Source: Bog-756 sp038210245
Lineage (GTDB): Bacteria; Actinomycetota; Acidimicrobiia; Acidimicrobiales; RAAP-2
Direction of reading: 5' to 3'
Assembly: GCA_038210245.1 (NCBI GenBank)
Contig: JBBQWW010000003.1
Coordinates: 1 to 64,000, forward strand
DNA: 64,000 nucleotides
Shown here: positions 32,753 to 41,819 of the stretch, in pieces
Position numbering within the stretch: the first letter of the stretch is position 1
Layout: each line of letters begins with the position of its first letter
Translations under genes and position numbers: made by a program
Notes under the pieces: model-generated
Databases searched by the model: none
Told to the model about the DNA's origin: nothing
The model's input: the letters and a program-made list of their open reading frames with translations, nothing else

Positions 32753-33730
32753 TCAGTCCGAGGGCACCACCAGCACCTTGCCCAGCGCCCGCCGCTCGGC
32801 CAGGTCGAGGAGGGCCTGGCCGGCATCCTCCAGGGAGTAGCGGGCCGAGATGTGCGGCGTGAACCGTCCCGACCGGTAGAGCTCGGTCAGCTCGGCCGTG
32901 TCCCGGGCGAAGTCGTCCGACTGGTTGGTGGCGAAGCCCCCCATGGTGAACCCGGTGACCACCACCCCCTTCAGCAGGATCAGGTTGAGCGGGATCCTCG
33001 GGATCTCGCCGGAGGCGAAGCCCACGGTGACGAACCGGCCGCCCCAGGCCAGGGCCCGCAACGACGCCTCGGCCGCCGGACCCCCCACCGGGTCGATGAC
33101 CACGTCGGCCCCGCCGCCGGTCAGCTCCTTGATGCGGGCCTTCAGGTCCTCGGTGGTGTAGTCGACCCCGGCCACCGCCCCCCGACCGATGCACAGGGCC
33201 AGTTTGGCCGGGGTGGAGGCCGCCGCCACCACCCGGGCCCCGAGGAGGGTAGCCAGCTCCACGGCGGCCAGGCCCACGCCACCGGCCGCTCCGAGGACCA
33301 CCACCCACTCGCCCGGCTGGACCCGGGCGAAGCTGCGCAGGGCGTGGTAGGCGGTGCGGTGGGCCACGCCCGAGGCCGCCGCCGTCACCAGGTCGATGGC
33401 CGGGTCCACCGGCTGCAGCGCACCGGCCGACACCACCACCTGGTCGGCGAAGGCCCCGAACAGCGTCGAGCCCATCACCCGGTCGCCCACGGACAGTCCC
33501 TCCACCCCGGGGCCGAGGGAGGCCACGGTTCCGGCGAATTCACTGCCCACCGTGAAGGGCACCGGGATGGTGACCTGATACTTGTCCGCCACCACCAGGA
33601 CGTCGGGGAAGTTGGCGGCCGCCGCGGCCACATCCACCACCACCTGGCCCTCCCCGGCCACGGGGTCGTCCACCTCGGCCACCACCACTGACGTGGGCGG
33701 GCCGTACTGCTCACACCGGACGGCGCGCAC
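32753..33730 (-). CDS. quinone oxidoreductase-like MDR (NADPH-dependent) enzyme
   Basis: 325-residue zinc-free medium-chain reductase. The N-terminal GroES-like part starts VRAVRCEQYGPP and includes PFTVGSEFAGTVASLGPGV. The nucleotide motif is VVLGAAGGVGLAAVELA (AAGGVG), followed by GGADVVIDPVGG. I chose the GTG at 33730 because it gives the normal length and lies 8 nt after the acyl-CoA dehydrogenase stop; a longer frame into that gene has no support. It would reduce an activated double bond or quinone. It is the last gene of a TetR-ACAD-MDR operon. Confidence 0.85.
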   Translation of the reverse strand: MRAVRCEQYGPPTSVVVAEVDDPVAGEGQVVVDVAAAAANFPDVLVVADKYQVTIPVPFTVGSEFAGTVASLGPGVEGLSVGDRVMGSTLFGAFADQVVVSAGALQPVDPAIDLVTAAASGVAHRTAYHALRSFARVQPGEWVVVLGAAGGVGLAAVELATLLGARVVAAASTPAKLALCIGRGAVAGVDYTTEDLKARIKELTGGGADVVIDPVGGPAAEASLRALAWGGRFVTVGFASGEIPRIPLNLILLKGVVVTGFTMGGFATNQSDDFARDTAELTELYRSGRFTPHISARYSLEDAGQALLDLAERRALGKVLVVPSD

Positions 33731-33738
33731 CCGGCGCC

Positions 33739-35040
33739 CTACGAGTTGCCGATGACGTGCTCGAGGTGGGCGGCCAGCTTGCGCTCCGCCTCCTCGCGCT
33801 TGGCCGGCAGGTGGGAGGTGGGCCACAGCCCGGGGGAGGGCTCGTAGTCCTTCAGCACCTCGCGGGCCACCGTCACCTTGTGGACCTCGGTGGGCCCGTC
33901 CACCACGCTCATGATGGGGGCCATCATCCACATGCTGCCGAAGGGCATCTCGTTGGACACCCCGAGGGCGCCGTGGGCGTGCATGGAGCGCCACACGGCG
34001 TCATGAGCCACCTTGGGGGTGAGGGCCTTGATGGCGGCGATGTCCTTGCGGGTGCGTCGGTAGTCCTTCACCTGGTCGATCTCCCAGGCCGTGTAGAGCA
34101 CCAGGAGCCGGAACTGTTGGAGCTCGGCGTAGGAGTCGGCGATGTCGCCCTGGATGAACTGCTTCCGGGCCAGCAGGGTGCCCTGGGTCTCGCGGCTGAG
34201 CACCCGCTCGCAGAGCATGTCGAGGGCGCGTTGGCAGGTGGCCACGGTGCGCATGGCGTGGTGGACCCGCCCCCCGCCCAGCCGGGTCTGGGCGATGGCG
34301 AAGGCCTGGCCGGCCCCGCCCAGGAGGTTCTCGGCCGGGACGCGGACGTCCTCGTAGTGGATGAGGGCGTGCATGGCCTGGTCCTCGGACTCGCCGGCCA
34401 GGCCGACGTGGCGCTCCATGTTGACCCCCGGGGTGTCGGTGGGCACCAGGAACATCGAGGCCCCCTGGTAGATGCTCACGTCGGGATCGGTGACGGCCAT
34501 GACGATGAGGAACGACGCCGTGCGGGCATTGGACGAGAAGAACTTCCACCCGTTGATGACCCACTCCTCGCCGTCCTTCACGGCGGCACAGGTGAACTGC
34601 TGGGGGTCCGACCCGGCCTGGGGCTCGGTCATGGAGTAGCACGAGAAGACCTCACCGTTGAGTAGCGGCTGGAGATACTTCTCCTTCTGCTCGTCGGTCC
34701 CGTAGTGGGCGATGATCTCGGCGTTGCCGGTGTCGGGAGCCTGGGTCCCGAACACGATGGGGGCCCAGGCCGAAACGCCCAGGATCTCGTTGAGCAGGGC
34801 CAGCTTCACCTGGCCGTACCCCTTACCGCCCAGCTCGGGCCCGAGGTGGGCGGCCCACAGGTCGTGGTCCCGCACCTCCTGCTTCATGGGGTCGACGATG
34901 GGCCGCAGCTCATCGTCGAGGGGGTGGAACTGCTTGTGCGGATAGAGGATGTCGAGTGGCTCGACCTTGTCGGCGACGAACTGGCGAGCCCAGTCCAGCT
35001 TCGCTTGGAACTCCGGTTCGGTGGAGAAATCCCAGGCCAT
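33739..35040 (-). CDS. acyl-CoA dehydrogenase
   Basis: 433-residue FAD enzyme that would introduce an alpha-beta double bond in an acyl-CoA. The family segments are CYSMTEPQAGSDPQQFT, INGWKFFSSNARTASF and VPTDTPGVNM, and near the C-terminus RSMHAHGALGVSNEMPF and VVDGPTEVHKV. The last replaces the usual base-bearing YGGT segment, as in the FadE/ACAD10-11-like group that handles unusual or long acyl groups. An AAAGGACCCCCTG stretch precedes the ATG. It follows the TetR gene by 40 nt and is 8 nt before the MDR gene, making one operon. Confidence 0.9.
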   Translation of the reverse strand: MAWDFSTEPEFQAKLDWARQFVADKVEPLDILYPHKQFHPLDDELRPIVDPMKQEVRDHDLWAAHLGPELGGKGYGQVKLALLNEILGVSAWAPIVFGTQAPDTGNAEIIAHYGTDEQKEKYLQPLLNGEVFSCYSMTEPQAGSDPQQFTCAAVKDGEEWVINGWKFFSSNARTASFLIVMAVTDPDVSIYQGASMFLVPTDTPGVNMERHVGLAGESEDQAMHALIHYEDVRVPAENLLGGAGQAFAIAQTRLGGGRVHHAMRTVATCQRALDMLCERVLSRETQGTLLARKQFIQGDIADSYAELQQFRLLVLYTAWEIDQVKDYRRTRKDIAAIKALTPKVAHDAVWRSMHAHGALGVSNEMPFGSMWMMAPIMSVVDGPTEVHKVTVAREVLKDYEPSPGLWPTSHLPAKREEAERKLAAHLEHVIGNS

Positions 35041-35080
35041 CAGGGGGTCCTTTCTTTCGGTACGTCGGTTACGGGTGCGG

Positions 35081-35779
35081 TCACGTCGGTCGGGTGCTCC
35101 GGGCGCCCACGATCGGGTGGGCGCCCAGGCCCGAGAGGAACTGCTCGTTGCACCGGGCCACCTCCCGTCGGGCCGCCTCGGGATCGTCGGCATGGGCCAC
35201 ATACAGCGCTGCCCCCGTCCCCAGGGCCGAGAGCAGGTGGGCCAGCGGTTCGAGCGGCTGGGGGTCGAGGACCCCCTCCTCCACCGCATCCCGCAGGTAG
35301 CCCATGATCTGATGGGTGGGGCCGTCCCCCCGCTCGGACAGCGAGTTCCAGCCGAGGACGGCCGGGCCGTCGATCAGCACGATCTGCCGGTAGGCGGGAT
35401 TGGTGCTGGCGGCGTCGAGGTAGACCTCGCTGTTGGCCAGGAAGAGGTCCCAGGCGCTCAGGTGCCGGTCACCCGACCGACGCCACAGCGAGGAGGCCAC
35501 CTCGCTGGTCAACTCGTCGTAGACCGCCCGGAACAGGTCCTCTTTGTCGCGGAAATGGTGGTAGAGGGCGCCGCGGGTCAGGCCCGCCCGGCGGACGATC
35601 TCCTCGGTCCGGGTGGCCTGGAAACCCTCGGCGGCGAACAGCTCCCGGGCCGCCGCCAGCAGGGCTTGGCGGGTGTCGGCCACGTGGGAGGCCCGGAGGC
35701 CCCGGGGGGAGTCGGTCCGGTCCGGGCCGGGCCCGTCGGGGGGTCGGGTCACCGCCTGGGAGCTGCCGGTTTGATTCAT
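35081..35779 (-). CDS. TetR family transcriptional regulator
   Basis: 232-residue repressor. The HTH is at about residues 35-80: LLAAARELFAAEGFQATRTEE, then VRRAGLTRGALYHHFRDKEDLF. The C-terminal ligand domain includes YRQIVLIDGPAVLGWNSL, as in TetR_C regulators of acyl-CoA dehydrogenase operons. The first 30 residues are a disordered Pro/Gly tail. It is the first gene of the operon with ACAD and MDR, so it probably controls itself and these. An inverted repeat at 35789-35803, 10 bp from its ATG, is the likely operator, shared with the divergent SDR gene. The ligand is probably an acyl-CoA. Confidence 0.9.
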   Translation of the reverse strand: MNQTGSSQAVTRPPDGPGPDRTDSPRGLRASHVADTRQALLAAARELFAAEGFQATRTEEIVRRAGLTRGALYHHFRDKEDLFRAVYDELTSEVASSLWRRSGDRHLSAWDLFLANSEVYLDAASTNPAYRQIVLIDGPAVLGWNSLSERGDGPTHQIMGYLRDAVEEGVLDPQPLEPLAHLLSALGTGAALYVAHADDPEAARREVARCNEQFLSGLGAHPIVGARSTRPT

Positions 35780-35788
35780 GACGTATCT

Positions 35789-35803
35789 AACATACAGAAT
35801 GTT
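35789..35803. promoter_or_regulatory. TetR operator candidate
   Basis: AACAT-ACAGA-ATGTT forms a perfect 5-bp dyad in an AT-rich patch of the 91-bp divergent gap between the TetR and SDR genes. Its place, next to a TetR gene and between two promoters, is the usual one for autoregulation. Confidence 0.6.
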
Positions 35804-35870
35804 TGTGCCCGGGGCGAAGTCGTGCTCCGGGACCGGGAGGCAAGGGCCGAACCCGCGGGGGAGGAGACAC

Positions 35871-36743
35871 GTGGACGATCTCGACGGCAAGGTGGCCCTG
35901 GTGACCGGGGCCAGCCGAGGTGTGGGCGCGGCCACGGCGGTGGCCCTGGCCGAAGCGGGCTGCCATGTGGCCTGTGCGGCCCGGTCCACCCACGACCAGC
36001 CCCAGCGCACGGCGGGCACCATCGACGAGACGGTGGCCCGGGTCGAGGCGGCCGGGAGGCAGGGCCTGGCCGTGCCCACCAATCTGGCCGTCGACGCCGA
36101 GGTGGAGGCCATGGTGGCTACCACCGTCGACCACTTCGGTCGCCTCGACATCCTCATCAACAACGCCGCCATCACCTTCATCGGGGACCTCGACATCCCC
36201 CTCAGCCGGTTCGACCTGGTCATGCAGGTCAACATGCGGGCGCCGATGATCGCCCTCCGTCGGGCCGTCCCGCACTTTCTGGCGTCCGGTGGCGGCTCGG
36301 TGGTCAACGTCTCGTCGGTGGCCGCCCTCTATCCTCACCCGTCACTGATGGCCTACGGCATGTCCAAGGTGGCCCTTGAACGGCTGACCGTCGACGCCGC
36401 ATCCCAACTGGCGGCCGACAGCATCGCCGTGAACTGCTTCCGCATCGACCTGGCCGTGGCGTCCGAGGGCTTCGTGGCCAATACCCCCGGTGCCGACCAC
36501 TCCGACTGGGAGCCGTCCGAGGTGGCTGCCGAGGGCATCGTCTGGATGGTCCGTCAGCCCCTCTCCTACTCGGGACGACGAGAGAGCATGTTCGATCTCC
36601 GTCGGCGAGAGGGCATCATGTCGTCCCGGGTCGCCCATCCGATGACCGTGGCGCCACCCCTCGAGATGACCAACGGTCTGGTGGCGGCTACTTCGACCAC
36701 CTTCGTCGAGCCGTATCCCGACGACCCCGCCCGGGCGGGTTGA
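35871..36743 (+). CDS. short-chain dehydrogenase/reductase
   Basis: 290-residue SDR. The cofactor motif is TGASRGVGAA near residue 12, followed by CAARS (NADP type). INNAAITF, the catalytic Ser in NVSSVAAL, and YGMSK (Tyr/Lys) are all kept. After about residue 220 the chain has an unusual tail (SYSGRRESMFDLRRREGIMSS) of 60 residues with no SDR match. I chose the GTG at 35871 because GAGGAG lies 4 nt before it; the frame upstream crosses the TetR operator. It is divergent from the TetR-ACAD-MDR operon and probably under the same repressor. Confidence 0.87.
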   Translation: MDDLDGKVALVTGASRGVGAATAVALAEAGCHVACAARSTHDQPQRTAGTIDETVARVEAAGRQGLAVPTNLAVDAEVEAMVATTVDHFGRLDILINNAAITFIGDLDIPLSRFDLVMQVNMRAPMIALRRAVPHFLASGGGSVVNVSSVAALYPHPSLMAYGMSKVALERLTVDAASQLAADSIAVNCFRIDLAVASEGFVANTPGADHSDWEPSEVAAEGIVWMVRQPLSYSGRRESMFDLRRREGIMSSRVAHPMTVAPPLEMTNGLVAATSTTFVEPYPDDPARAG

Positions 36744-36760
36744 ACTCCATGTTCGACGAG

Positions 36761-36790
36761 GCAGCACCATCCAAAAACGCAGCACCATCC
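36761..36790. repeat. 12-bp direct repeat before the phosphotransferase gene
   Basis: GCAGCACCATCC occurs at 36761-36772 and 36779-36790, an 18-bp period, just in front of the AAAGGAG site of the next gene. It may be a regulatory pair or a slip duplication. Confidence 0.6.
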
Positions 36791-36804
36791 CACAGCAAAG
36801 GAGC

Positions 36805-37890
36805 ATGACCGTGGCCCAACGCACGCCAGAAGAGGAAGAAGCCATCAAGGTCCGCACCGCCGGACTGGTTGACGAAGAGCGTCTGGGCGCCTGGATGGAT
36901 ACCCAGGACCTCCCGGGGAAGGGTGAGCCGGTGACGTCCTCATTCATCAGCGGGGGGGCGTCCAATGAGATCTTCGAGATCCGCCGTGGGGACTTCCACG
37001 CCGTACTGCGCCGACCGCCCCGGGTGGTTCCGAAGGGCCGCAACAAGACCATGCTGCGAGAGTTCCGGGTGCTGCACGCCCTGAACGGCACCGACGTACC
37101 GCACCCCGAGGCCTACGCGGCCTGCGACGACGATGCGGTCATGGGTTCGTCGTTCTATCTGATGAGCCTGGTGGACGGCTGGTCGCCCATGAACATGGGC
37201 GACCAGTGGCCGGCACCGTTCGACACCGACCTCGACGCCCGGTTCGGGCTGGGCATCGAGCTGGTCGACGGCATCGCCCGGTTGTCCCGTGTGGACTGGA
37301 AGGCCGTCGGCCTCGAGGGCTTCGGCACTCCTGAGGGCTTCCACGACCGCCAGGTGGACCGGTGGATGGCCCACCTCAACGCGGTGAAGTTCCGGGACAT
37401 CCCGGGGTTGGAAGTCACCGCCGACTGGCTGAGCCGCCACAAGCCCAGCCAGTGGGAGCCGGGCATCATCCACGGGGACTACCAGTTCGCCAACGTGATG
37501 TTCCACCACGGAGGCCCGGCCCGTCTGGCCGCCATGGTCGACTGGGAGATGTCCACGGTGGGCGATCCCCTGCTGGACCTGGCCTGGGTGATGAACGGCT
37601 GGACCGACCCGGACGAGGACCGGACCAAGGGGTACGTGGATACCACCGGAATGCCCAGCCGCCAGGAGATGCTCGATCACTACGCCAAGGTCAGCGGCCG
37701 CAACGTGGACGAGATCGACTACTACGTCATCCTGGCCCGCTTCAAGCTGGCCATCGTGCTGGAGGCGGGCTACGCCCGGGTGGTGTCCGGTGACGCCGAC
37801 AACCCGGCCATGGCCGCCTACGAGTACGTGGTGCTCGACACCATGGCCGCCGCCGCCGAACTGGCCCAGACCACGGCGCTCGGACAGTAG
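36805..37890 (+). CDS. APH-type phosphotransferase (acyl-CoA dehydrogenase-associated)
   Basis: 361-residue kinase-fold protein. The catalytic loop is IIHGDYQFANVMF (HGD-x4-N) and the metal motif is MVDWEMSTVGDPLLDLAW (the DWE variant of DFG). GGASNEIFEIRR near residue 50 is the nucleotide loop. This is the ACAD10-like aminoglycoside phosphotransferase group. Human ACAD10/11 and bacterial relatives phosphorylate 4-hydroxyacyl-CoAs so that they can enter beta-oxidation. An AAAGGAG site precedes the ATG. It is followed by an LLM oxidoreductase, ferredoxin and P450, which could supply such hydroxyacids. The substrate is inference. Confidence 0.82.
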   Translation: MTVAQRTPEEEEAIKVRTAGLVDEERLGAWMDTQDLPGKGEPVTSSFISGGASNEIFEIRRGDFHAVLRRPPRVVPKGRNKTMLREFRVLHALNGTDVPHPEAYAACDDDAVMGSSFYLMSLVDGWSPMNMGDQWPAPFDTDLDARFGLGIELVDGIARLSRVDWKAVGLEGFGTPEGFHDRQVDRWMAHLNAVKFRDIPGLEVTADWLSRHKPSQWEPGIIHGDYQFANVMFHHGGPARLAAMVDWEMSTVGDPLLDLAWVMNGWTDPDEDRTKGYVDTTGMPSRQEMLDHYAKVSGRNVDEIDYYVILARFKLAIVLEAGYARVVSGDADNPAMAAYEYVVLDTMAAAAELAQTTALGQ

Positions 37891-37955
37891 GGCGTGCGCC
37901 GACCACCCGACGGGATCCGGACCGTCGCCATGCCCCGGCCGTCCGGGAGGTCACG

Positions 37956-38825
37956 ATGAAGATCGGCATCTCCCTCGGGGTCCTGCGGCCGTCGGCGTGG
38001 GAGGAGATCACCGTGGTGGCCGACACCCTGGGGTACGAGTCGGTGTGGATGCCGGAGCACATGGTCATCCCCGTGCAGTCGGAAGGCAGCCCGTTCGCCG
38101 GGTCGGACCACCCGCCCATCCCGGCCGATGTGCCCATCTACGATGTCTTTGCCTACCTGGGCTACCTGGCCGCCAAGACCGAGCACATCCACTTCGGCAC
38201 CCAGGTGTACAACATCGGACTCCGGCACCCCTTCACCGTGGCCCGCTCTGTCACCACCCTCGACCTCCTCTCGCAGGGTCGGGTGGAGTTCGGCATCGGG
38301 GCCAGTTGGCTCGAGGCCGAGTGGGAGGCGGTGGGACTCGACTTCGCCAGTCGTGGCCGACGGGTCGACGAGGCCATCGACGTGTGTCGCCGCCTGTGGG
38401 GCGAGGAGGTGGTCGAACACCACGGGGAGTTCTTCGACTTCGGCCCGGTCATGTTCGAGCCCAAGCCGGCCCACGCCCCATGGCCTCCCCTGCACATCGG
38501 CGGGGACGGCCCGGCGGCGCTCCGCCGCGCCGCACTGCTCGGCGACGGATGGATCCCGATGAACCACACCCTGGAGCAGATCCCCGAGCGCGCCGCCCAC
38601 CTGGCCCGGCTCCGGCGGGAAGCCGGACGTTCCGGGGTGGTGGAGATCACCCTCGGTGCCCAGGGGGTGGGGATCGACGATCTCAAGGCCTACGCCGATG
38701 CCGGCGTGGCCCGGGCCCTGGTCAAGCCCTTCCAGAGCACGAAGGATGCGGTGGAGGGAGTCAAGCGGTTCGCCGACGAGGTCCTCCCCGCCGTCCAGGA
38801 CTATCCGGTGGCGCAGCCATCGTGA
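37956..38825 (+). CDS. F420-dependent LLM-class oxidoreductase (TIGR03619-like)
   Basis: 289-residue luciferase-like enzyme. It begins MKIGISLGVLRPSAWEEI. The family segments are YESVWMPEHMVIPVQSEG, IHFGTQVYNIGLRHPFTVAR, LSQGRVEFGIGASWL and APWPPLHIGGDGPAALRRAA. GGAGGTCACG precedes the ATG. It follows the phosphotransferase gene by 65 nt. The ferredoxin gene after it has its own -10 box. It probably acts on an intermediate of the P450 route; F420 use is inferred from the family. Confidence 0.86.
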   Translation: MKIGISLGVLRPSAWEEITVVADTLGYESVWMPEHMVIPVQSEGSPFAGSDHPPIPADVPIYDVFAYLGYLAAKTEHIHFGTQVYNIGLRHPFTVARSVTTLDLLSQGRVEFGIGASWLEAEWEAVGLDFASRGRRVDEAIDVCRRLWGEEVVEHHGEFFDFGPVMFEPKPAHAPWPPLHIGGDGPAALRRAALLGDGWIPMNHTLEQIPERAAHLARLRREAGRSGVVEITLGAQGVGIDDLKAYADAGVARALVKPFQSTKDAVEGVKRFADEVLPAVQDYPVAQPS

Positions 38826-38872
38826 CCGTCGGGTGGGCGGCTCCCGGTCGGCCCTCCGCCGGGGCCGGGGAT

Positions 38873-38878
38873 TAGGCT
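38873..38878 (+). promoter_or_regulatory. -10 box of ferredoxin gene, leaderless or nearly so
   Basis: TAGGCT ends 8 nt before the GTG at 38887 without a ribosome site. Confidence 0.45.
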
Positions 38879-38886
38879 GACCGGTC

Positions 38887-39078
38887 GTGCGCATCGTTCT
38901 CGACTCTGAGCTCTGCACCGGCCACGGCCGGTGCTACACCCTGGCCCCCGAGCTGTTTGACACCGACGACGAGGGCCACAGCGTCCTGCTGGCCGCCGAG
39001 GTGCCCGAAGGGCTGGAGAGCCAGGCCTGGTTGGCCGCCCAGAACTGCCCGGAGCGGTGCATCGCCATCGAGGAGTAG
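38887..39078 (+). CDS. [3Fe-4S] ferredoxin, P450-type
   Basis: 63-residue electron carrier. Cysteines 10 and 16 (CTGHGRC, C-x5-C) and Cys54 before Pro make the three-cysteine pattern of [3Fe-4S] ferredoxins; an additional Cys58 (CPERC) is unusual but the second loop Cys of 4Fe ferredoxins is missing. The acidic face (ELFDTDDEGH) suits docking to a P450. It is one of two such genes; this one lies 5' of the P450 at 39686 with an NTF2-fold protein between them, so it is its likely partner. No ferredoxin reductase is in the window. Confidence 0.9.
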   Translation: MRIVLDSELCTGHGRCYTLAPELFDTDDEGHSVLLAAEVPEGLESQAWLAAQNCPERCIAIEE

Positions 39079-39089
39079 GGAACGCCCGG

Positions 39090-39545
39090 ATGGAGCTGTG
39101 GGAGCTGATGGCCCGCGAGGAGATCCGCGATCTGGTGGCCCGCTACAACGCCAACGGGGACGCCGGCCGGTTCGCTCAGGTGCTGGAACTGTTCGCCCCG
39201 GACGCCAGCATGGAGCTGATGGGTGGCGACGGTGCGGTGCAGCGCTACGAAGGGCATGAGGCCATCGCCTCCATCTTCACCGGCACCAAGGACCGGTGGG
39301 ACACCGCGGCCGCCGAGGGTGATGCCGGTCGACCCCACCACGTCCGGCACTTCGTCTCCACCCACCAGATCGATCTCGAGGACCGGACCCATGCCGGCGG
39401 GCGGAGCTACTTCGCCGTGCTCATGCCCCACGGCCTCGACCACTGGGGCCGCTATCTCGACCGGTACGAGGAGCGGGACGGCCGGTGGCTGTTCACCCTG
39501 CGGCGGGCGCTCCCCGACGGCCGCCGGCAGCCCGTCGTTGACTGA
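39090..39545 (+). CDS. NTF2/SnoaL-fold protein
   Basis: 151-residue member of the SnoaL-like superfamily. The signature is LMAREEIRDLVARYNANGDAG near the start, ELFAPDASMEL, and at the end EERDGRWLFTLRRAL. It has a His/Arg-rich strand (PHHVRHFVSTHQIDLED) as seen in dehydratase-like members. I chose the ATG at 39090 because the frame upstream overlaps the ferredoxin end and carries no family sequence. It is 11 nt after the ferredoxin gene and before the P450, and so probably acts as an isomerase or hydratase in that route. Confidence 0.72.
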   Translation: MELWELMAREEIRDLVARYNANGDAGRFAQVLELFAPDASMELMGGDGAVQRYEGHEAIASIFTGTKDRWDTAAAEGDAGRPHHVRHFVSTHQIDLEDRTHAGGRSYFAVLMPHGLDHWGRYLDRYEERDGRWLFTLRRALPDGRRQPVVD

Positions 39546-39685
39546 GCCCGTGGGGCTCCACCCGTCGCGCCGGGAGGCAGGGCGGGCCTCGGACGGCCCC
39601 GCCTTCGACGGAACGGCGCGGCGAGCCGGTACCATCCGGACAGGCCACCGAACGCCGTGGCCACCATGATCTGGGGAGACGCACC

Positions 39686-40909
39686 ATGTCCGACACCACA
39701 CTGAGCCGGCCGCCGGTGGAGTTCGATCCGTTCTCGACCGAATTCTTCAACGATCCGTCCGAGATCTACCGCCAGATGCGCCGGGAGGCCCCGGTGTACT
39801 TCAACGAGAAGTACGGCTTCTACGCACTGTTCCTCTACGAGGATGTGTGCAGCGCCCACAAGGACTGGCCCACCTTCACCAGCACCCACGGTGTCGATCT
39901 GTCCATGCTGACCAAGGACCCCGCACTGATCGAGCTGTACCGCTCCATGATCATGATGGACCCGCCACAGCACGACCGCATGCGGGCCCTGGTCAGCCGA
40001 GTGTTCACCCCCCGGGCGGTGAGTGCCTTCGAACCCATGGTCCGTGAGGTGATCATCTCCTACCTCGAGCCCTTCGATGGAGCCGACCACTTCGACCTGG
40101 TCAAGGAGTTCAGCGGGCCGTTCCCCGTGGAGATCATCTGCCGGATGTTGGGCGTCCCCGAAGGTGAGCGGCAGCAGCTCCGGCACCTGCTCGACGTCAT
40201 GCTCCACCGCGAGCCGGGGGAGATGGACCCCACCCCGGAGGGATCAGCGGCCGGCTCGGAGTTCGGTGCCTACTTCTGGGCGCTGGCCGGTGAGAAGCGC
40301 CGCCATCCCGGCGACGACATGATCAGCCGGTTGACCCAGGTGGAGGTGGACCGGGGCGACGGAGTGATGACCCAACTGACCGACGAGGAGATCGCCGGCT
40401 TCACGGCCCTGCTGGGTGGCGCGGGCGCCGAGACGGTGACCAAGCTGGTAGGCAACGCCGCGGTCCTGTTCCACCGGAACCCCGACCAGTATCAAAAGGT
40501 GGTGGAGGACAACGGGAAGATCCCCGGGGCGGTGGAGGAGACCCTCCGCTACTACCCGCCGTCGCAGTACCAGGGCCGGTTCGCCACCCAGGACTGCGAA
40601 CTCAGCGGAGGTACCGTGCGGGCCGGATTCCCCACCCTGTTGGTGACCGGATCAGCCTGCCGGGACGAACGGTTCTACGACGACCCCGACGCCTTCGACG
40701 TGGAACGACCCCCGAGCCTGGCTCTCGGGTTCGGCTACGGGATCCACAGCTGTCTCGGCGCCGCTCTGGCCCGGATGGAGAGCCGGATCGCCATCGAGGA
40801 GCTGACCAAGCGCTGGCCGACCTTCGAGGTGGACGAGGCCAACACGGCCCGGGTCACCATGTCCAACGTGGCCGGCTACGCCAGCGTCCCTGTGCACCGG
40901 GTCAGCTGA
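39686..40909 (+). CDS. cytochrome P450
   Basis: 407-residue soluble P450. The heme motif is FGYGIHSCLG with Cys356. The I-helix GAGAETVTK keeps Glu-Thr (249-250), and the ExxR pair is EETLR at 284-288. The MDPPQHDRMRALVSRVFTP segment is the bacterial type. A GGGGAGACGC stretch lies before the ATG. It is preceded by a [3Fe-4S] ferredoxin and an NTF2-fold protein, and followed by a convergent methyltransferase. It probably hydroxylates or epoxidises a small hydrophobic compound. CYP family not assigned. Confidence 0.92.
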   Translation: MSDTTLSRPPVEFDPFSTEFFNDPSEIYRQMRREAPVYFNEKYGFYALFLYEDVCSAHKDWPTFTSTHGVDLSMLTKDPALIELYRSMIMMDPPQHDRMRALVSRVFTPRAVSAFEPMVREVIISYLEPFDGADHFDLVKEFSGPFPVEIICRMLGVPEGERQQLRHLLDVMLHREPGEMDPTPEGSAAGSEFGAYFWALAGEKRRHPGDDMISRLTQVEVDRGDGVMTQLTDEEIAGFTALLGGAGAETVTKLVGNAAVLFHRNPDQYQKVVEDNGKIPGAVEETLRYYPPSQYQGRFATQDCELSGGTVRAGFPTLLVTGSACRDERFYDDPDAFDVERPPSLALGFGYGIHSCLGAALARMESRIAIEELTKRWPTFEVDEANTARVTMSNVAGYASVPVHRVS

Positions 40910-40936
40910 ACTGGCGACGGCGGGTGAGGGCGGGCC

Positions 40937-41782
40937 TCAGGGACTCGGCTGCGTACCTTCGCCCGAGGTCGTTTGGGCCTGCAGCGTGTAGGTAGCTGCC
41001 AACCGGACGGGGTCATGACGCAGCTGGAACTCGCCACCGTCCAACTCCTCCATGGAGTCGCCGAATGGGTTCCAGGGCACCGTCTGGTGCTCCTCGATGG
41101 CCGTGAGCTCCATACCGGCGGCCATGACTGCGGTGATCACCTCGGCCCGCCCGTGGTTGAAGTGGACGAAGTCCGGTGAGGCCAGCGGCTCGTCGTGGTC
41201 CACGTAGCTGTGCGTCTCGGAAAGGGGCACGCCTTCGGTCTCGAAGTAGGGGTACTCCACGACGAGGAGCCCGTCGGGCCTCGGGTCGGACAGGGTCATC
41301 AGCATGGGGTGGCCCTCCCGCAGGAAGAGGCGGCCACCCGGCCGGAGCAGCGCCGAGACGACCTGGGCCCAGCGGGTGATGTCGGGAAGCCAACACAGGG
41401 CTCCAATCCCGGTGTAGACGAGGTCGAACCGGGCCGGACCCAGGGCGTCAACGACGCCGTAGAGGTCGCTCCGCACGTATTCGATATCCGCCCCGCACTC
41501 CGTCGCCAGCTGGTGGGCAGCCTCCAGCGCCGGTAGGGAGAAGTCGAGGCCGCATACGCTGCCGGCCCCCAGCCGGGCCAGCGACAAGGTGTCGGTCCCG
41601 ATGTGGCACTGGAGGTGGATTACGTCGAGCCCCTCCAGACTCCCGAGACGGGGTCGGTCGAAGCTCACCACGCCGGACAGGTAGCTGGGGTCGGATCGGA
41701 ACCGGTCGAGACCGTACCCCTGCAGGTGCGCAGGCACCCGGCTGTTCCAGTGGGCCAGATTCACCGTCTGGTACTCGCTCAC
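40937..41782 (-). CDS. class I SAM-dependent methyltransferase
   Basis: 281-residue methyltransferase of the UbiE/SmtA type. The SAM site is seen in VIHLQCHIGTDTLSLARLGA (about residues 55-74) followed by GLDFSLPALEAA and DIEYVRSDLYG. A FDLVYTGIGALCWLPD segment is motif IV. GTG at 41782 gives a start just before EYQTVNLAHWN, typical of the family; the longer frame enters the gene upstream. It lies 37 nt after the limonene-epoxide-hydrolase-like gene on the same strand, so both are one operon. The acceptor is unknown. Confidence 0.82.
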   Translation of the reverse strand: MSEYQTVNLAHWNSRVPAHLQGYGLDRFRSDPSYLSGVVSFDRPRLGSLEGLDVIHLQCHIGTDTLSLARLGAGSVCGLDFSLPALEAAHQLATECGADIEYVRSDLYGVVDALGPARFDLVYTGIGALCWLPDITRWAQVVSALLRPGGRLFLREGHPMLMTLSDPRPDGLLVVEYPYFETEGVPLSETHSYVDHDEPLASPDFVHFNHGRAEVITAVMAAGMELTAIEEHQTVPWNPFGDSMEELDGGEFQLRHDPVRLAATYTLQAQTTSGEGTQPSP

Positions 41783-41819
41783 CGATCCGTCCGTTTCCGA
41801 AGTGCCAACCGGTTCGATC

